The notes: generated by a model from the letters alone, not told the origin. A stretch of 29,442 nt of DNA from Chara braunii (GCA_003427395.1 BFEA01000102.1:1532731-1562172); one strand, 5' to 3'. Shown: positions 9,870 to 19,163, numbered from the stretch's first letter. Program-made: numbers and translations.

Positions 9870-10840
9870 GGGAGTGGTCGCTAAGTACCCAAATTTATTT
9901 GAGGAGCCAAAAGGGGTTGTTGAGAGGGAGGTCGTCCACCCAATAGAGATTATCCCAGAGTCTAGTATCCCAAAAGGTAGGATCTATCGAATGTTTCCAG
10001 CGATGCTTGATAAGCTTCACCGACAGCTCAAGGATCTCATAGAGAAGGGTTGGATCCGACCATATGTCTTCCCTTACGGGTCTCCTTTCTTAGTTGTACC
10101 TAAGAAGAAGGGAATGTTGAGGATGTGCATTGACTATAGGGGCCTCAATGCCATCACTGTGAAGAAAGCAGAGCCCCTGCCCCGCATCAATGACTTGTTG
10201 GATCGAGTGCAAGGGTGCCAATACTTCAGCAGGATAGATTTGAAGTCCGGGTACCATTAGATTGCAATCAGGCCCGAGGATCAACACAAAACCGCCTTTC
10301 GGAGCAGGTATAGTCTGTACAAGTTTGTGGTGATGCTTTTTGCCCTTTGCAATGCTCGTGGCACCTTTCAGCAGGCGATGAACATGATTTTTCATGGCTA
10401 CCTAGATAAGTTTTTTATCGTGTACATCGACGACATACTTATCTTCAATAGGACTGTTGAGTAGCACGCGGCCCATGTAGACAAAGTTCTCAACCTACTT
10501 TGACAACACCAGTTCAAGATTAACCGGGAAAAATGTGAGTTTGGTCACACCCGGATCTTGTACCTGGGTCATGAGATTTCCGCAGATGGGTTGAAGCCCG
10601 ATGCCGCGAAGGTGGCCAGCATTCGTGACTGGCCGCGCCCTCAGTCTGTGACTGAGGTGAGGTCCTTCTTGGGTATGACAAGCTACTACCGCAATTTTGT
10701 CAAGAATTATAGCACAGTGGCCGCGCCCTTGTCGGATCTCACACGCCTCGACACCCCATGGGAGTGGACAGACAGGTGTGAGGCTGCCTTCAAGCATTTG
10801 AAGTATGCCCTTACACATCATGAGGTCTTGAAGCTACCTG
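9870..10840 (+). pseudogene. pol: reverse transcriptase domain
   Basis: In frame 1 the order of RT motifs is clear: VVHPIEIIPES, LIEKGWIRP...GSPFLVVPKKKG, MCIDYRGLNAITVKKAEPLP, FSRIDLKSGYH, and the catalytic YIDD (10423-10434) with both aspartates intact. Then come KINREKCEFGHTRILYLGH and the connecting RSFLGMTSYYRNFVKNYS. Three in-frame stops interrupt it: TAG 10258 (after SGYH, where Gln is usual), TAG 10462 and TGA 10501. It would copy element RNA into DNA in cytoplasmic particles, but this copy cannot yield the full enzyme. Confidence 0.9.
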
Positions 10841-11200
10841 ATCCTGACAAACCATTCGTTGTAACTACAAATGCCAGCCAATATGGAATTGGTCCGTGCT
10901 TGCGCAGCAGGAGGGGAAGAAGTTGAGGCCCGTTGAATACATGTCCAAAAAGATGCCCTCTAAGAAGTTGGCTAAGTCTAATTATGAGAAACAAGTCTAC
11001 GCGATTTACAAAGCACTGACCCATTGGAGGCATTACCTCCTTGGGCGATTCTTCTAGGTCAGGACTGATCATCAAACCCTGAAGTGCATGAGGACACAAC
11101 CAGTGCTTTCCGATGCCCTGCAACGCTGGATTGAAGTCATAGAACAGTACAACTTCAAGCCAGAATATATTAAGGGGGAGTACAACAAGGTTGCTGATGC
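10841..11200 (+). pseudogene. pol: RNase H domain with catalytic Asp replaced
   Basis: The domain starts at PDKPFVVTTNASQYGIG. The first catalytic position, Asp in the usual T-D-A-S motif, is Asn here (AAT at 10870-10872). A frameshift near 10893 moves it from frame 1 to frame 0. The frame continues EGKKLRPVEYMSKKM, NYEKQVYAIYKALTHWRHYL (catalytic Glu present), a TAG at 11055, then VRTDHQTLK (second Asp present) and KGEYNKVADALSRRP, the usual end of Ty3 RNase H. Both the Asn substitution and the frameshift would inactivate it. Confidence 0.85.
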
Positions 11201-12495
11201 GCTATCGCGTAGACCGAACCTCCTTGGTGCACTGATAACTGAGTTCGGGCTTGTGGACGATGTCACTCAATCATTGGTGGAAGCCCATCGCGAGGACCCG
11301 TTTGTGGCAGAAATCATACGCAGACTCGAAGCTAACGATAAGGTCACTTCTCAAGAGTTTGTGTTGGTTGACGGCCTGCTATTCCTCAAGAAGGTCGGGA
11401 ATAAACGATTGTGTGTTCCCAACAGAGATTCTTTGCGTAGTCTCTTTTTAGGAGAACGTCACGACGCCACCGGACATTTTGGGTATAAGAAAACTGCAGC
11501 CAATCTGCTGCAGCACTTCCGGTGGCCCACAATGATGAAGGATGCCAAAATCTATGTCGAGACCTGTCACGTTTGTCAACGTGACAAGCCTCGCCCACAA
11601 CCACCTCTTGGGTTGCGTAAGCCCCTTCCGATTCCCGAAAGACCCGGTGAGAGCTTGTCCATGGATTTCATGGATACACTAGTCACCAGCAAGAGTGGCA
11701 TGCGACACATATTCGTCAATGTGGATACGTTTAGCAAGTACGCTAGGTTAGTAGCCATGTCGGAAATAGCGAAGACCAAGTACGTTGTCAGACTGTTCAA
11801 GGAAAATTGCATTAGAGATTATGGCCTGCCAAAGTCTAGTGTTAGTGATAGGGATGTGCGTTTCACTAGTGAGCTGTGGAAAGTTGCAGCTGCTGCGCAA
11901 GGAACACAGCTGCAGATGACCTCCGGTAACCACCCAGAAGCAAACGGTTAGGCAGAACAGATGAACCACGTTGTGCAACATCTACTGAGGCATTTTATCA
12001 AGCCCAATCAGGTAGACTGGGACAAAAAGCTTGCTCTCGTTGCCAGTTTGTATAACAACATAGTCCACAACGCCACAGGGGTTATCCAAACGATCTACTT
12101 TTGACCTTCAAGCCTAGACTGGCCCTAGATTTTCTACTACCGGAAAATCAGTTTGCTGCTGCGCCAGGCACTCTCGAATTTGCTTATCGGTACGAACGCC
12201 TAATGCAGCAAGCTGTAGAACAGATGCACAAAGCGCAAGCGGCAATGATTGAATCAGAAAATCGACATCACCGCCCATCTACATTCCAGATAGGGGACAG
12301 TGTCTGGGTTAAGGCTTCTGAACTGGGGCAGGAGCATGGGCATGCCAGAGTATTTCGGACCCTGGGAGGTACTAGACATATTTGGGAGGACCCTGACGGA
12401 CCATTGTACGTTATCCGAATCCCTGGTCACCTACGTACCCTGTTTTCCATGCCTCCAAACTTGCACGTTTCGAGGAGACTGCTCAATTTCCCACT
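11201..12495 (+). pseudogene. pol: integrase (zinc-binding, DDE core, C-terminal domain)
   Basis: Frame 0 has the HHCC zinc-binding module (RHDATGHFGYKKT ... CHVCQRDK, about 11458-11586). The DDE core follows, with Asp at 11664 (SMDFMDT), Asp at 11847 (SDRDVRFTS) and Glu at 11955, giving D-D-35-E with all three acidic residues intact. A TAG at 11949 sits just before the Glu, in place of the usual Gln. After YNNIVHNATG (near 12080) the frame shifts to frame 2, which reads FKPRLALDF through VWVKASELGQEHG. It then slips to frame 0 (MPEYFGPWEVLDIFGR), back to frame 2 (DPDGPLYVIRIPGHLRT) and into frame 1 from about 12430 (YPVFHASKL). At least four indels break the C-terminal domain. Confidence 0.85.
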
Positions 12496-12755
12496 CGCTG
12501 GTCAATGATGCCCCCAACCATGGATGGAGAGGTTGACATCGATGACATTGTTGACCACAGGGAATTGCCAGTTCCAAAACCGACAAGCAGGGGCCATCCT
12601 CCAAAGCCAAAGTTGTAGTATTGTGTTCGGTTCCGACACCACACGGCCCCAAAGGAGGACAAATGGTTTCCAAGAGAAGAATTGATGCAGACCGCTCCAC
12701 AGGTTGTCGCTCATTATGAGAAGGCATTGCAGAAAGGAAAGCGCCATATTGAGTG
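12496..12755 (+). pseudogene. pol: C-terminal chromodomain of the integrase
   Basis: In frame 1 the pol tail reads VDIDDIVDHRE, a Pro/Lys/Arg-rich linker, YCVRFRHHTAPKEDKWFP and REELMQTAPQVVAHYEKAL, ending at TGA 12753-12755. The pattern is a beta-sheet with aromatic residues, W in KWFPREEL, then a C-terminal helix. It fits the chromodomain-like module of chromoviruses, which is thought to guide integration to heterochromatin through methylated histone tails. A TAG at 12616-12618 interrupts it. The first cage aromatic is not obvious, as in divergent group II-type chromodomains. Confidence 0.65.
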
Positions 12756-12780
12756 AACTTCTCGAAGGACTACCGAAGTA

Positions 12781-12792
12781 TGGAAGAGGTAA
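12781..12792 (+). other. candidate polypurine tract
   Basis: TGGAAGAGGTAA lies between the pol stop and the TG that opens the R1 copy at 12793. The position is right for plus-strand priming, but the purine run is short and interrupted by a T. Confidence 0.35.
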
Positions 12793-13553
12793 TGTGAGGT
12801 TCAAGGCCTCGGTAAGCCTTTTTGGGCCTGTTCCAGCAAGTAAGGCCGCCCTAAGTGAAGGCGGGCCTGATAAGTTATGAGAGACCTATTTTTGTGTTTT
12901 CAACAAGTGGGGAGATATCAGACAGTTACGCAGTGTCAGTTGGTTGAGTGAGCCCAGACCCTGCTAACAACATCTGTTTCGGGCTCCAGGCCCTTCCTGA
13001 GTGAATCGAAGGTAGGCCATGGGCCAAACACGAGGCACAAACTGCACACAGCACGTCCGACAATTGGACACACGTAACTGCCAGAGGCCTTGCAGAATAT
13101 TCCCCTGGGACAGTGGCTCAGCCACTTGGGGCCTACCGAAAGCTTCTGGGCAGAGGCCCAGACCAGCCAGGCAGCCCACGATAGGCAGCCACTTTCCATG
13201 AAGGAAAGGGCCTGGCCATTGGCTGCTCATTCAGGCACTTGCTGCTTCATGTGTAAGCGTTGCTGCGCTAGTTGCTGATGCAAGTGCCTATGCGCTCACG
13301 GGCGAGTGGGGTGAACGCAGGCAGCCATAGTCGGGCTGGCCTGCCCATTCATCTCCCGAATGACGCGCGTGGTGGTCTTCAGGTGCATGTGGCATCTGTG
13401 TGGGGGATCGAGGTTGTGAGTGAGGTGAGGACATATCTGGTTCTTTATGCGGACGACAGTGGCCGAGATCTGCTCGTACTTCGAAAAGTTGTTGACGTCA
13501 CCGGCGGCATTGTAGACAGGCGAGATAGGATCTGCCAGTTGTAGTCTGGGCGT
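12793..13553 (+). mobile_element. R1 repeat, left part (candidate 3' LTR, interrupted)
   Basis: It opens TGTGAGG immediately after the purine tract and aligns with the reverse complement of 4640-5323 over its full length. The alignment ends near GTAGTCTGGG (13541-13550). In the intact minus-strand copy the sequence continues directly into a block that here appears only at 18953. The two parts therefore make one LTR split by the 5.4-kb insertion. Confidence 0.7.
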
Positions 13554-14180
13554 TGTCGGGACAGAAACCCTGACAAGGGTATCTGCCCGGTGTTTTTAAA
13601 TGTCGGATGATGTCCAACTTAGTAAGTGGTTATTCGGTCTTCATAACTTGATGAGATGGGTTATCTGCCAAAAGTTCATTCAAACCTGACCGATGACCGA
13701 GAAACAAAAACTTTTTAGAACCCTAGTCCGGACGTCTGCGGCAACCGAGAGTAGTAGCAGTAACCGGACGTGCTTCTCTTTGTTGAGACTGCAGAGGAAT
13801 GTGCGGACATAGGAATGCTAAAGTTAGACCTATTCTACCTATAATAAGGACGCGTGGTTGTTACGCCGCGCGATTCAGGGCCTCAGCGGGATAAAAAGGA
13901 GTCACAGCGACGAGGTTGGAACCGCAGCGTGGAGGAATAGAAAGTTTTTTGTTTTTATTTTTTTGGGGTCCTCGGGGCTTTCGCGCCGAGGACCGGATGC
14001 GATGACGTTGGGGCCGGCTGAGTAGGGCAACTGTTAAGGCCGTCGGCCGTCGACCCAGCCAGCCAGCCACAGAAGTAAGCGGGCTTAGCAGGCACAGCCT
14101 GCTAAGTGCTGGAGGGAGGCCTGCTGGGCACTGATGCTCTTCATATAGAAGGGCAGCTCCTCTCCCAACTTGAGAAAGGA

Positions 14181-14269
14181 GAGCTAGCCCAGTAGGTATC
14201 GCCACTTGACTGTCACCCTGCTGATTTAGGGATCGAGCCCGACGGCATGAGACTGGGCTAGCTCCTTTT
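14181..14269 (+). ncRNA. tRNA-like core with Pol III boxes A and B (R2 copy 1)
   Basis: Box A TAGCCCAGTAGG (14185-14196) and box B GGGATCGAGCCC (14229-14240) are 32 nt apart, the exact spacing of a tRNA. Between them is CTGTCAC, identical to the anticodon loop of tRNA-Asp(GTC). A perfect 13-bp stem, GAGCTAGCCCAGT (14181-14193) with ACTGGGCTAGCTC (14252-14264), closes the unit and is followed by TTTT (14266-14269), a minimal Pol III terminator. The closing stem is longer than an acceptor stem and swallows box A, so this is not a functional tRNA. It is best read as a tRNA-derived module such as a SINE head. Confidence 0.5.
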
Positions 14270-14387
14270 GATAGGAGCAGCCCAGTTTCTTGAGGTACCG
14301 CGATCGATCTCGACCGCGCGATTTCAGAGATCGCACGACCGAGATAGGGCTGCGCTGACTAGCATGGCCGTCCAAGGATAATACGTA

Positions 14388-14389
<2 letters not shown>

Positions 14390-14418
<29 letters not shown>
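14390..14418. repeat. (AT)n microsatellite
   Basis: A 29-bp AT run. In R2 copy 2 this position is instead occupied by a palindromic segment (28800-28960). Confidence 0.95.
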
Positions 14419-14421
<3 letters not shown>

Positions 14422-15300
14422 TAAGAGCGCCACTTGGCGCTCTGTGAAGTGTTTGGGGACTTACAGTCCCATTGAAGTGACAGGCGCCCGTTGTAAACGG
14501 GCAGCCATGTTTTAAGGTAGATTTTTTTTTAGATTCTGTTTTAGATTTTTTTTTATTTTTTTTAGATTCTTATTTGATTTTGTTTAAATTTTTCTTTTTG
14601 TCTTAGATACCCGGGCCGAGGTTCCACTAGCCGAAAGGATAGGATCGAGATCCTGTATCTGGATGTGTATTATGCAGAGATGCAAAAAAGCAGTTCAATC
14701 TCGATTTCCTGCACATCTCCATAATCTCGTCCAGATTCAGGCATTCGATCCGATCCTTTTTGATAGTGGGACCACGCCCCCTGTTTGTTTCCGACGAACG
14801 GGACAAAAAAAAAAAAAAAAAAAAAAAAACTACAAACTAAAAACCAGAAACGATGCGCCATGTGATTGGGGCTTTTCAGCCCCAGTTGCCAAGCAGTCGC
14901 CCGTGGAGGTAGGCGACCGTTTTTTTGGGTAGATCGCTTCAGTTTTTTTTCTTTCTTTAGATTTTGTTATAAAAAAAAAGAAAAAGAAAAAAAAATGTCT
15001 CTTTTTTGGTGTCTGGTCGAAGGCACCCGTTCGAATGGGGAAAAAAAAGAAAAAAAAAAGAGAAAGAAAGGAAAAAAAAAGCATGACTGTGACAAGCTGT
15101 TTCGTCGGGCTTCCACAGTGCCCCGACGAATGAACCTGCCACTGTTAGCGGCCAAATACGGGGCAGGTAGGTGGTTTTTTTTTGTTATTTTGTTTTGATT
15201 TTGATCTCTTTTTTTAGTGTTTATGATCCCCCCCCCCTGACAGTTACAGCTGCGCCCGTTCGTAATTGAAAACGGGCAGCAGCTATCTACGGTGCCCGAA

Positions 15301-15800
15301 CCTGGCACTGTAGGTGCCTAGGTGCGTGCACATGCTGAAGGGGACAGGGGTGGAAAGGAAGAAGAAGAAAGAAAGGGAAAGAAAGGAAGGGGAAAAAAGG
15401 GTAACGGCCGCGAATGTGGCCGAGGCCGTGGAACAGGTGCAGCCCCTAGAAGCTTCTAGGGGCTGATGGGACTGCGCCTGTTCAGTTGAGCATGCAGTCC
15501 TGAAATGGCTTGGTACTGCCATTTTGGACTGCGCCTGGCCGTGGATGGTGGCCAGGTGCATAACCAAAGCCAGGGACTTGATGTTCCTAGTGGAACATCA
15601 AGATTCCCAGCCCTCGATCGAAGTTCAAATCGAGGGCTACTCTCAACCCCGTTTTTTTGGCTGAGCCTCAAGTGGCTGCCCACCACTCCAGCCCAGCTAT
15701 AAAAGCAAGGCTGGCCAGCAGCATCCTCACTCAGTTGAGGTGCTGCCCACATTCTAATTGAGTGTGGAGTGGAGAGCAGCGTTATGCTGCTAGAGTGCTG
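15301..15800. repeat. continuation of hairpin series with a 24-bp perfect palindrome
   Basis: Perfect or near-perfect stems follow each other: 15441-15464 is a 24-nt perfect palindrome (AGCCCCTAGAAG and its complement). 15495-15531 pairs CAGTCC..AAATGGC with GCCATTT.GGACTG. 15578-15601 is TTGATGTTCC/GGAACATCAA with a 4-nt loop. 15609-15638 is AGCCCTCGAT/ATCGAGGGCT. This extends the R2 style beyond the part alignable with copy 2, whose counterpart lies outside the window or is absent. Confidence 0.75.
15698..15705 (+). promoter_or_regulatory. TATA-box-like motif inside the R2-bearing insertion
   Basis: TATAAAAG follows a GC-rich CCAGCCCAGC stretch and precedes CAAGGCTGGCC. A start site about 30 bp downstream would fall near 15730. 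It could be the promoter of the inserted element; sequence match only. Confidence 0.3.
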
Positions 15801-15849
15801 AGGGGCAGTGAGTGAGAGGAGGAGAGGAGAGGAGAGGCTGCCATAGCCA

Positions 15850-16480
15850 CCGGGCAAGCGGTGCAGGGGAGACTCTGCCCGTTTTGCACGGCGGCGGTAG
15901 GTCATCGGCAAGTGGTGCAGGGGAGACTCTGCCCTTTTTGCGCAGCGTCGGCAGCCATTTTAGAGTGACTTTGGGGTGATGCTGTTCGCTCGGCACTGCA
16001 ACGGCGGCGCTTTTTGGCGGNNNNNNNNNNNNNNNNNNNNNNNNNNNNNNNNNNNNNNNNNNNNNNNNNNNNNNNNNNNNNNNNNNNNNNNNNNNNNNNN
16101 NNNNNNNNNNNNNNNNNNNNNNNNNNNNNNNNNNNNNNNNNNNNNNNNNNNNNNNNNNNNNNNNNNNNNNNNNNNNNNNNNNNNNAGCGGCGGCACTGAG
16201 ATTTTGGTAGTGGTGGTCATCGACAAGTGGTGCAGGGGAAACTCTGCCCTTTTTGCGCAGCGTCGGCAGCCATTTTAGAGCGACTTTTGGGTGATGCTGT
16301 TCGATCGACACTGCAACGGCGGCGCTTTTTGGTGGTGACGCGGAAGCGCTGCCGATTTTTTGCAGCGGCGACACTGAGATTTTGGTAGTGGTGCGGAAGC
16401 GCTGCCGGATTTCTGCAACGGCAGCCCTGGTTTTAATGGCAGTGGTGCGGAAGCGCTGCCGGTTTTTCACAGCGGTGGCA
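15850..16480 (+). repeat. GC-rich tandem repeats around a scaffold gap
   Basis: A unit of about 120 bp, opening GGTGCAGGGGA.ACTCTGCCC and ending CAACGGCGGCGCTTTTTGG, occurs at about 15910-16017 and again at 16219-16338, with a partial copy at 15855. To the right, a shorter unit with GCGGAAGCGCTGCCG recurs three times (near 16340, 16391 and 16448). Bases 16021-16185 are Ns, probably an unresolved part of the same array. Open frames crossing the gap have no meaning. Confidence 0.75.
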
Positions 16481-16529
16481 ACAATATTTTTGCGCTGACT
16501 ACATAAAGCGGTGGCTGGGCATTGGCGCA

Positions 16530-17265
16530 CGGACGGTGCTGCTTAAATGGTAGTGCGTTTCGAAGTGGCTTGAGCGTGGCGCCGCAGTGATGCGGTGACA
16601 TTGGAGGCGAGTGACGATGGCATTGAGACGCTGTCAAGTTGTTGAGGTGATCGTGTGTTGAGAGGGTGTCGCGGCAAGCGATCGTTCTAGGGAGTGGTGT
16701 GGATCACTTTGCTGACTACTTGTTGCGACGACCTTCTCGTCAAGCAGCGTGATTCTATACGGTCTTCTTGAGTAGGCCGTTTTTACAACTTCACTCAAGG
16801 TCAGTCGGTCAGTTTATTGACTAATTCCCTTTACCTTTCCAACGAACATTCAATGAACAGGGTCAAGCAAAGTGTGGGTTCACACAAGTGCGCGGAAGGT
16901 GCTGCTTAAATGGTAGTGTGTTTCGAAGTGGCTTGAGCGTGGCGCCGCAGTGATGCGGTGACATTGGAGGCGAGTGACGGCGGCATTGAGACGCTGTCAA
17001 GTTGTTGAGGTGATCGTGTGTTGAGAGGGTGTCGCGGCAAGCGATCGTTCTAGGGAGTGGTGTTGATCACTTTGCTGACTACTTGTTGCGACGACCTTCT
17101 CGTCAAGCGGCGTGATTCTATACAGTCTTCTTGAGTAGGCCGTTTTTACAACTTCACTCAAGGTCAGTCGGTCAGTTTATTGACTCATATTTCCATTCAC
17201 ACTTGTGTGAACCCACACTTTGCTTGACCCTGTTCATTGAATGTTCGTTGGAAAGGTAAAGGGAA
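16530..17265. repeat. direct repeat A-A' with an inverted spacer (A-B-A'-inverted B)
   Basis: Block A (16530-16822, ~293 bp) is repeated almost identically as A' (16893-17185, offset 363). Block B (16825-16890, 66 bp) follows A. After A' the same 66 bp appear in reverse complement at 17200-17265 without a mismatch that I can see. TGACTCA (near 17181) and TGAGTCA (near 17272) extend the inverted symmetry. No coding sequence recognised. Confidence 0.9.
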
Positions 17266-18952
17266 GTTGTGTGAGTCATGCATTTGAATGAAGAAATCTG
17301 ACTTGAGTAGGGGAATGCGCTGGTTTTCTCTTGAACTTGTCGTTTTTGTGTGTTGTGCACGTAGGTGGAAGGATGCTTGAAAAGGAGATTGATCGAGCCT
17401 CTTGGAGAAAAGGGAAAAGGATTGTCTTTTCGTTACTTCTCACCTGCCAGCCTGTCAAAAAGGATTCAATGTTTTGAAAAACTTCAATTATGTGTGGACC
17501 ATAAAATGAATTCGATTGGAATAAAGCAGACCAAACGGATTTAGCTTTCTCCTCATGATTGACTTTCTATCCCGAACGACCTTATCTACCTATACCTGTC
17601 CAAATGATTCTCCTTGTCTATCTTCTTCAGTTTCTTTTTCTAAGTTACCCAAAACTTATTGATAATGAGAACAAAAAAAAACTACTCGTGGCGAACACAG
17701 TCTGTCTCTCTAGGAAGCATCCAAGGCGGGGGTTCGTATGCTTTCGGAGCCGGCCCTGTTATCGACTTGGAGTGGACCCGATTCGTCGGGGGTGGTACTC
17801 TGCCGACTCGGTGGTGACGGCCCAACCTCTGAGATCCGAGTCTTCGGGCTCGGGCGAGGGGTAGGAGTATCCACAAGACCACTTCCTAGAGGGATAGGTG
17901 CGTGTCAGAGACAGAAGGAGCTCCAACCTATAAGAGGAAGTAGGTAATGAAGGTAATAGTTCTTTTTGCGCAGTGATAACGACTGCGGTTTGTTTTGAAT
18001 GACCAAATGATGTAGATGGATACTTCGTCATTCGTGGAACAGAAGGAGTAATTATTGCCCAGGAAGACAAAGAGACCAACAAAATTTTGATTCGCTAGAT
18101 AATACTTTTCTCCAAGCAAGTTGCATATGGTACGGAGGTGTGGTCGAACCGAGAGTTTAAACTTCGGCCAGGAACCACATCACTTGTTGATCTGCATGGT
18201 AGCACTGGGATTTACTTGCAGAAGTCGTGGTTTAATAGGTGTCAACAGACCCAACCGTAAGTTAAAGGTTAGATTGTCTTTCCTAATCTTTGTCAATATC
18301 GAGCCTCCGCCTTGGAAGCGGCATAATAAAAGTTTTTTTAGTCATATAGGCCAGGAAGAATAACTTTCTCATCAAGTCAAAATCCAATCTTGTGTGATTG
18401 GATATAAAGTGTATTGATTTTATTTATTTATCTTGTGGTCAAAGAGTTATAAAGGGACTAGGATTATATTGTGGGTTTCACGTTTGGTTGAGACCGTCCT
18501 AGTCGACCGACGTTCGTTCGTGCCTAGGAGATGAGCGCCCTAAGGGACAGACAACGTTCGAGTCCACTTGGCGTTAACCAAGCGTACCTATACTCCAGCG
18601 AGCGAGCAAACACCCTCGGTTGACCTACCTTGCAATTGCATGTAAAAGCTTTCGCACGTGGGTCTGTAGCTCGGTAGGGATATGCCCCTGAGGGTGGTGA
18701 CAGCCCCTTAGGGAAGGTAAGATGTGCCCTGCGAGAACCTATCCTGTCGTAGGGGACCGCGGGATGTATAGCTGGCGCACCCTGTTAGAGCGGCGAAGGG
18801 GCAATGCAACCGCGTCCGTCTCGACGGTTTGCGGGAATAATTATGCATCGTCCTAAGTTGTCTCATGATTTTGTTTTTGTTTTAACTCCTGCGTGACATA
18901 GCCGGGAGGGTTCCCGCGCTTTGCAAAAAGGCGGGAGTTGATGCGCTCGACA
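17266..18952. other. unassigned sequence; possible organelle-derived or structured RNA segment
   Basis: No gene recognised. From about 17690 to 18360 the composition and open frames change, and a hairpin with UUCG loop (CGAGTC TTCG GGCTCG, near 17837) is present. From about 18517 to 18860 the sequence is rich in short complementary runs of the kind seen in organellar group II introns (GAGCGCCCTAAGGGACAGAC, GCCCTGCGAGAACCTATCC), but I cannot place a domain V. Near the right end an imperfect 9-bp stem pairs AACTCCTGC (near 18883) with GCGGGAGTT (18931-18939). Confidence 0.3.
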
Positions 18953-19163
18953 GCGCGAGCGACAGATAGGGGAACGACATTGGTTCATTGATGATGATGA
19001 CGAGACTATTCCAACATTGTCATCTGTGAGCTCTGTTGTGCCTTTATTTGGTGTATTTCGAGTTGCAATTCTGCTCTTGGTTCGAGGTCAAGACTATCTG
19101 GTTTCATATGTATGATGCGGCTTGGTTTCTGTATTTTGCTATCGCTTGTTTTCCTTGCAGATT
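18953..19163 (+). mobile_element. R1 repeat, right part (3' end of interrupted LTR)
   Basis: GAGCGACAGATAGG through TTTTCCTTGCA aligns with the reverse complement of 4436-4650, ending at the same TTCCTTGCA. Beyond it the two loci are unrelated, which fixes the right border of R1. Together with 12793-13553 it makes one R1 of about 970 bp. Confidence 0.7.

Larger units (their letters stand above)
13554..15300 (+). repeat. R2 hairpin-array repeat family, copy 1
   Basis: It aligns with 28020-29290 in blocks: the terminal hairpin with loop GACA, TTCATTCA.ACT.AC followed by GACCGA, GACCTAT.CTAC, the CGCG...CGCGCGATTCAG hairpin, the tRNA-like core, GCGCTGA.TAGCATG, and GTGAAGTGT.TGGGG. Perfect stems include 14424-14443 (AGAGCGCCA/TGGCGCTCT), 14486-14502 (GCCCGTT/AACGGGC), 14641-14654, 14868-14883 (GGGGCT/AGCCCC), 15101-15130 (TTCGTCGGG/CCCGACGAA) and 15248-15284 (13 bp with one bulge). 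Long T- or A-rich tracts (TTTTAGATT motifs; poly-A 14804-14829) separate the hairpins. Open frames here are low-complexity. Confidence 0.75.
13554..18952 (+). mobile_element. 5.4-kb insertion inside the R1 repeat, ends TGTCG...CGACA
   Basis: The boundaries are set by comparison with the uninterrupted R1 copy at 4436-5323. R1 homology stops at about 13553 and resumes at about 18953. The inserted DNA starts TGTCGGGACAG and ends GCGCTCGACA, a 5-bp inverted terminus of TG...CA type. Flanks are GGGCG on the left and GCGCG on the right, which could be a diverged 5-bp target duplication. The first ~1.7 kb belongs to family R2. The two ends are not alike over longer distance, so it is not a simple LTR pair. 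It contains a gap and may be a composite of several events. No transposase or polymerase was recognised inside. Confidence 0.6.
7269..19163 (+). mobile_element. decayed Ty3/gypsy chromovirus-type LTR retrotransposon, interrupted in its 3' LTR by a nested insertion
   Basis: Order on the + strand: PBS-like site (7269), gag (7344-9125), pol as protease, RT, RNase H, integrase and chromodomain (9074-12755), purine tract (about 12781-12792), then R1 as 3' LTR candidate (12793-13553 continuing at 18953-19163). Integrase after RT/RNase H defines the Ty3/gypsy order, and the C-terminal chromodomain defines the chromovirus branch. The element has many stop codons and frameshifts and cannot be autonomous. 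No matching R1 copy lies upstream of gag. Either the 5' LTR is lost or recombined, or R1 is a separate LTR lying next to pol. Confidence 0.75.

Noticed and set aside
14830-15308. Phe/Lys-rich frames on both strands
   Set aside because: Translations of the poly-T/poly-A tracts between R2 hairpins.
15790-16530. 246-codon minus-strand open frame across the gap
   Set aside because: It crosses 165 Ns and GC-rich tandem repeats; the frame is not real sequence.
16530-17185. CRISPR-like or satellite interpretation of the A/A' repeats
   Set aside because: Only two ~293-bp copies with one 66-bp spacer that is inverted the second time; not an array, and the DNA is eukaryotic.
13554-18952. Helitron interpretation of the 5.4-kb insertion
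   Set aside because: Ends are TGTCG...CGACA rather than 5' TC and 3' CTRR, and it is not in an A|T site; no Rep/helicase seen.
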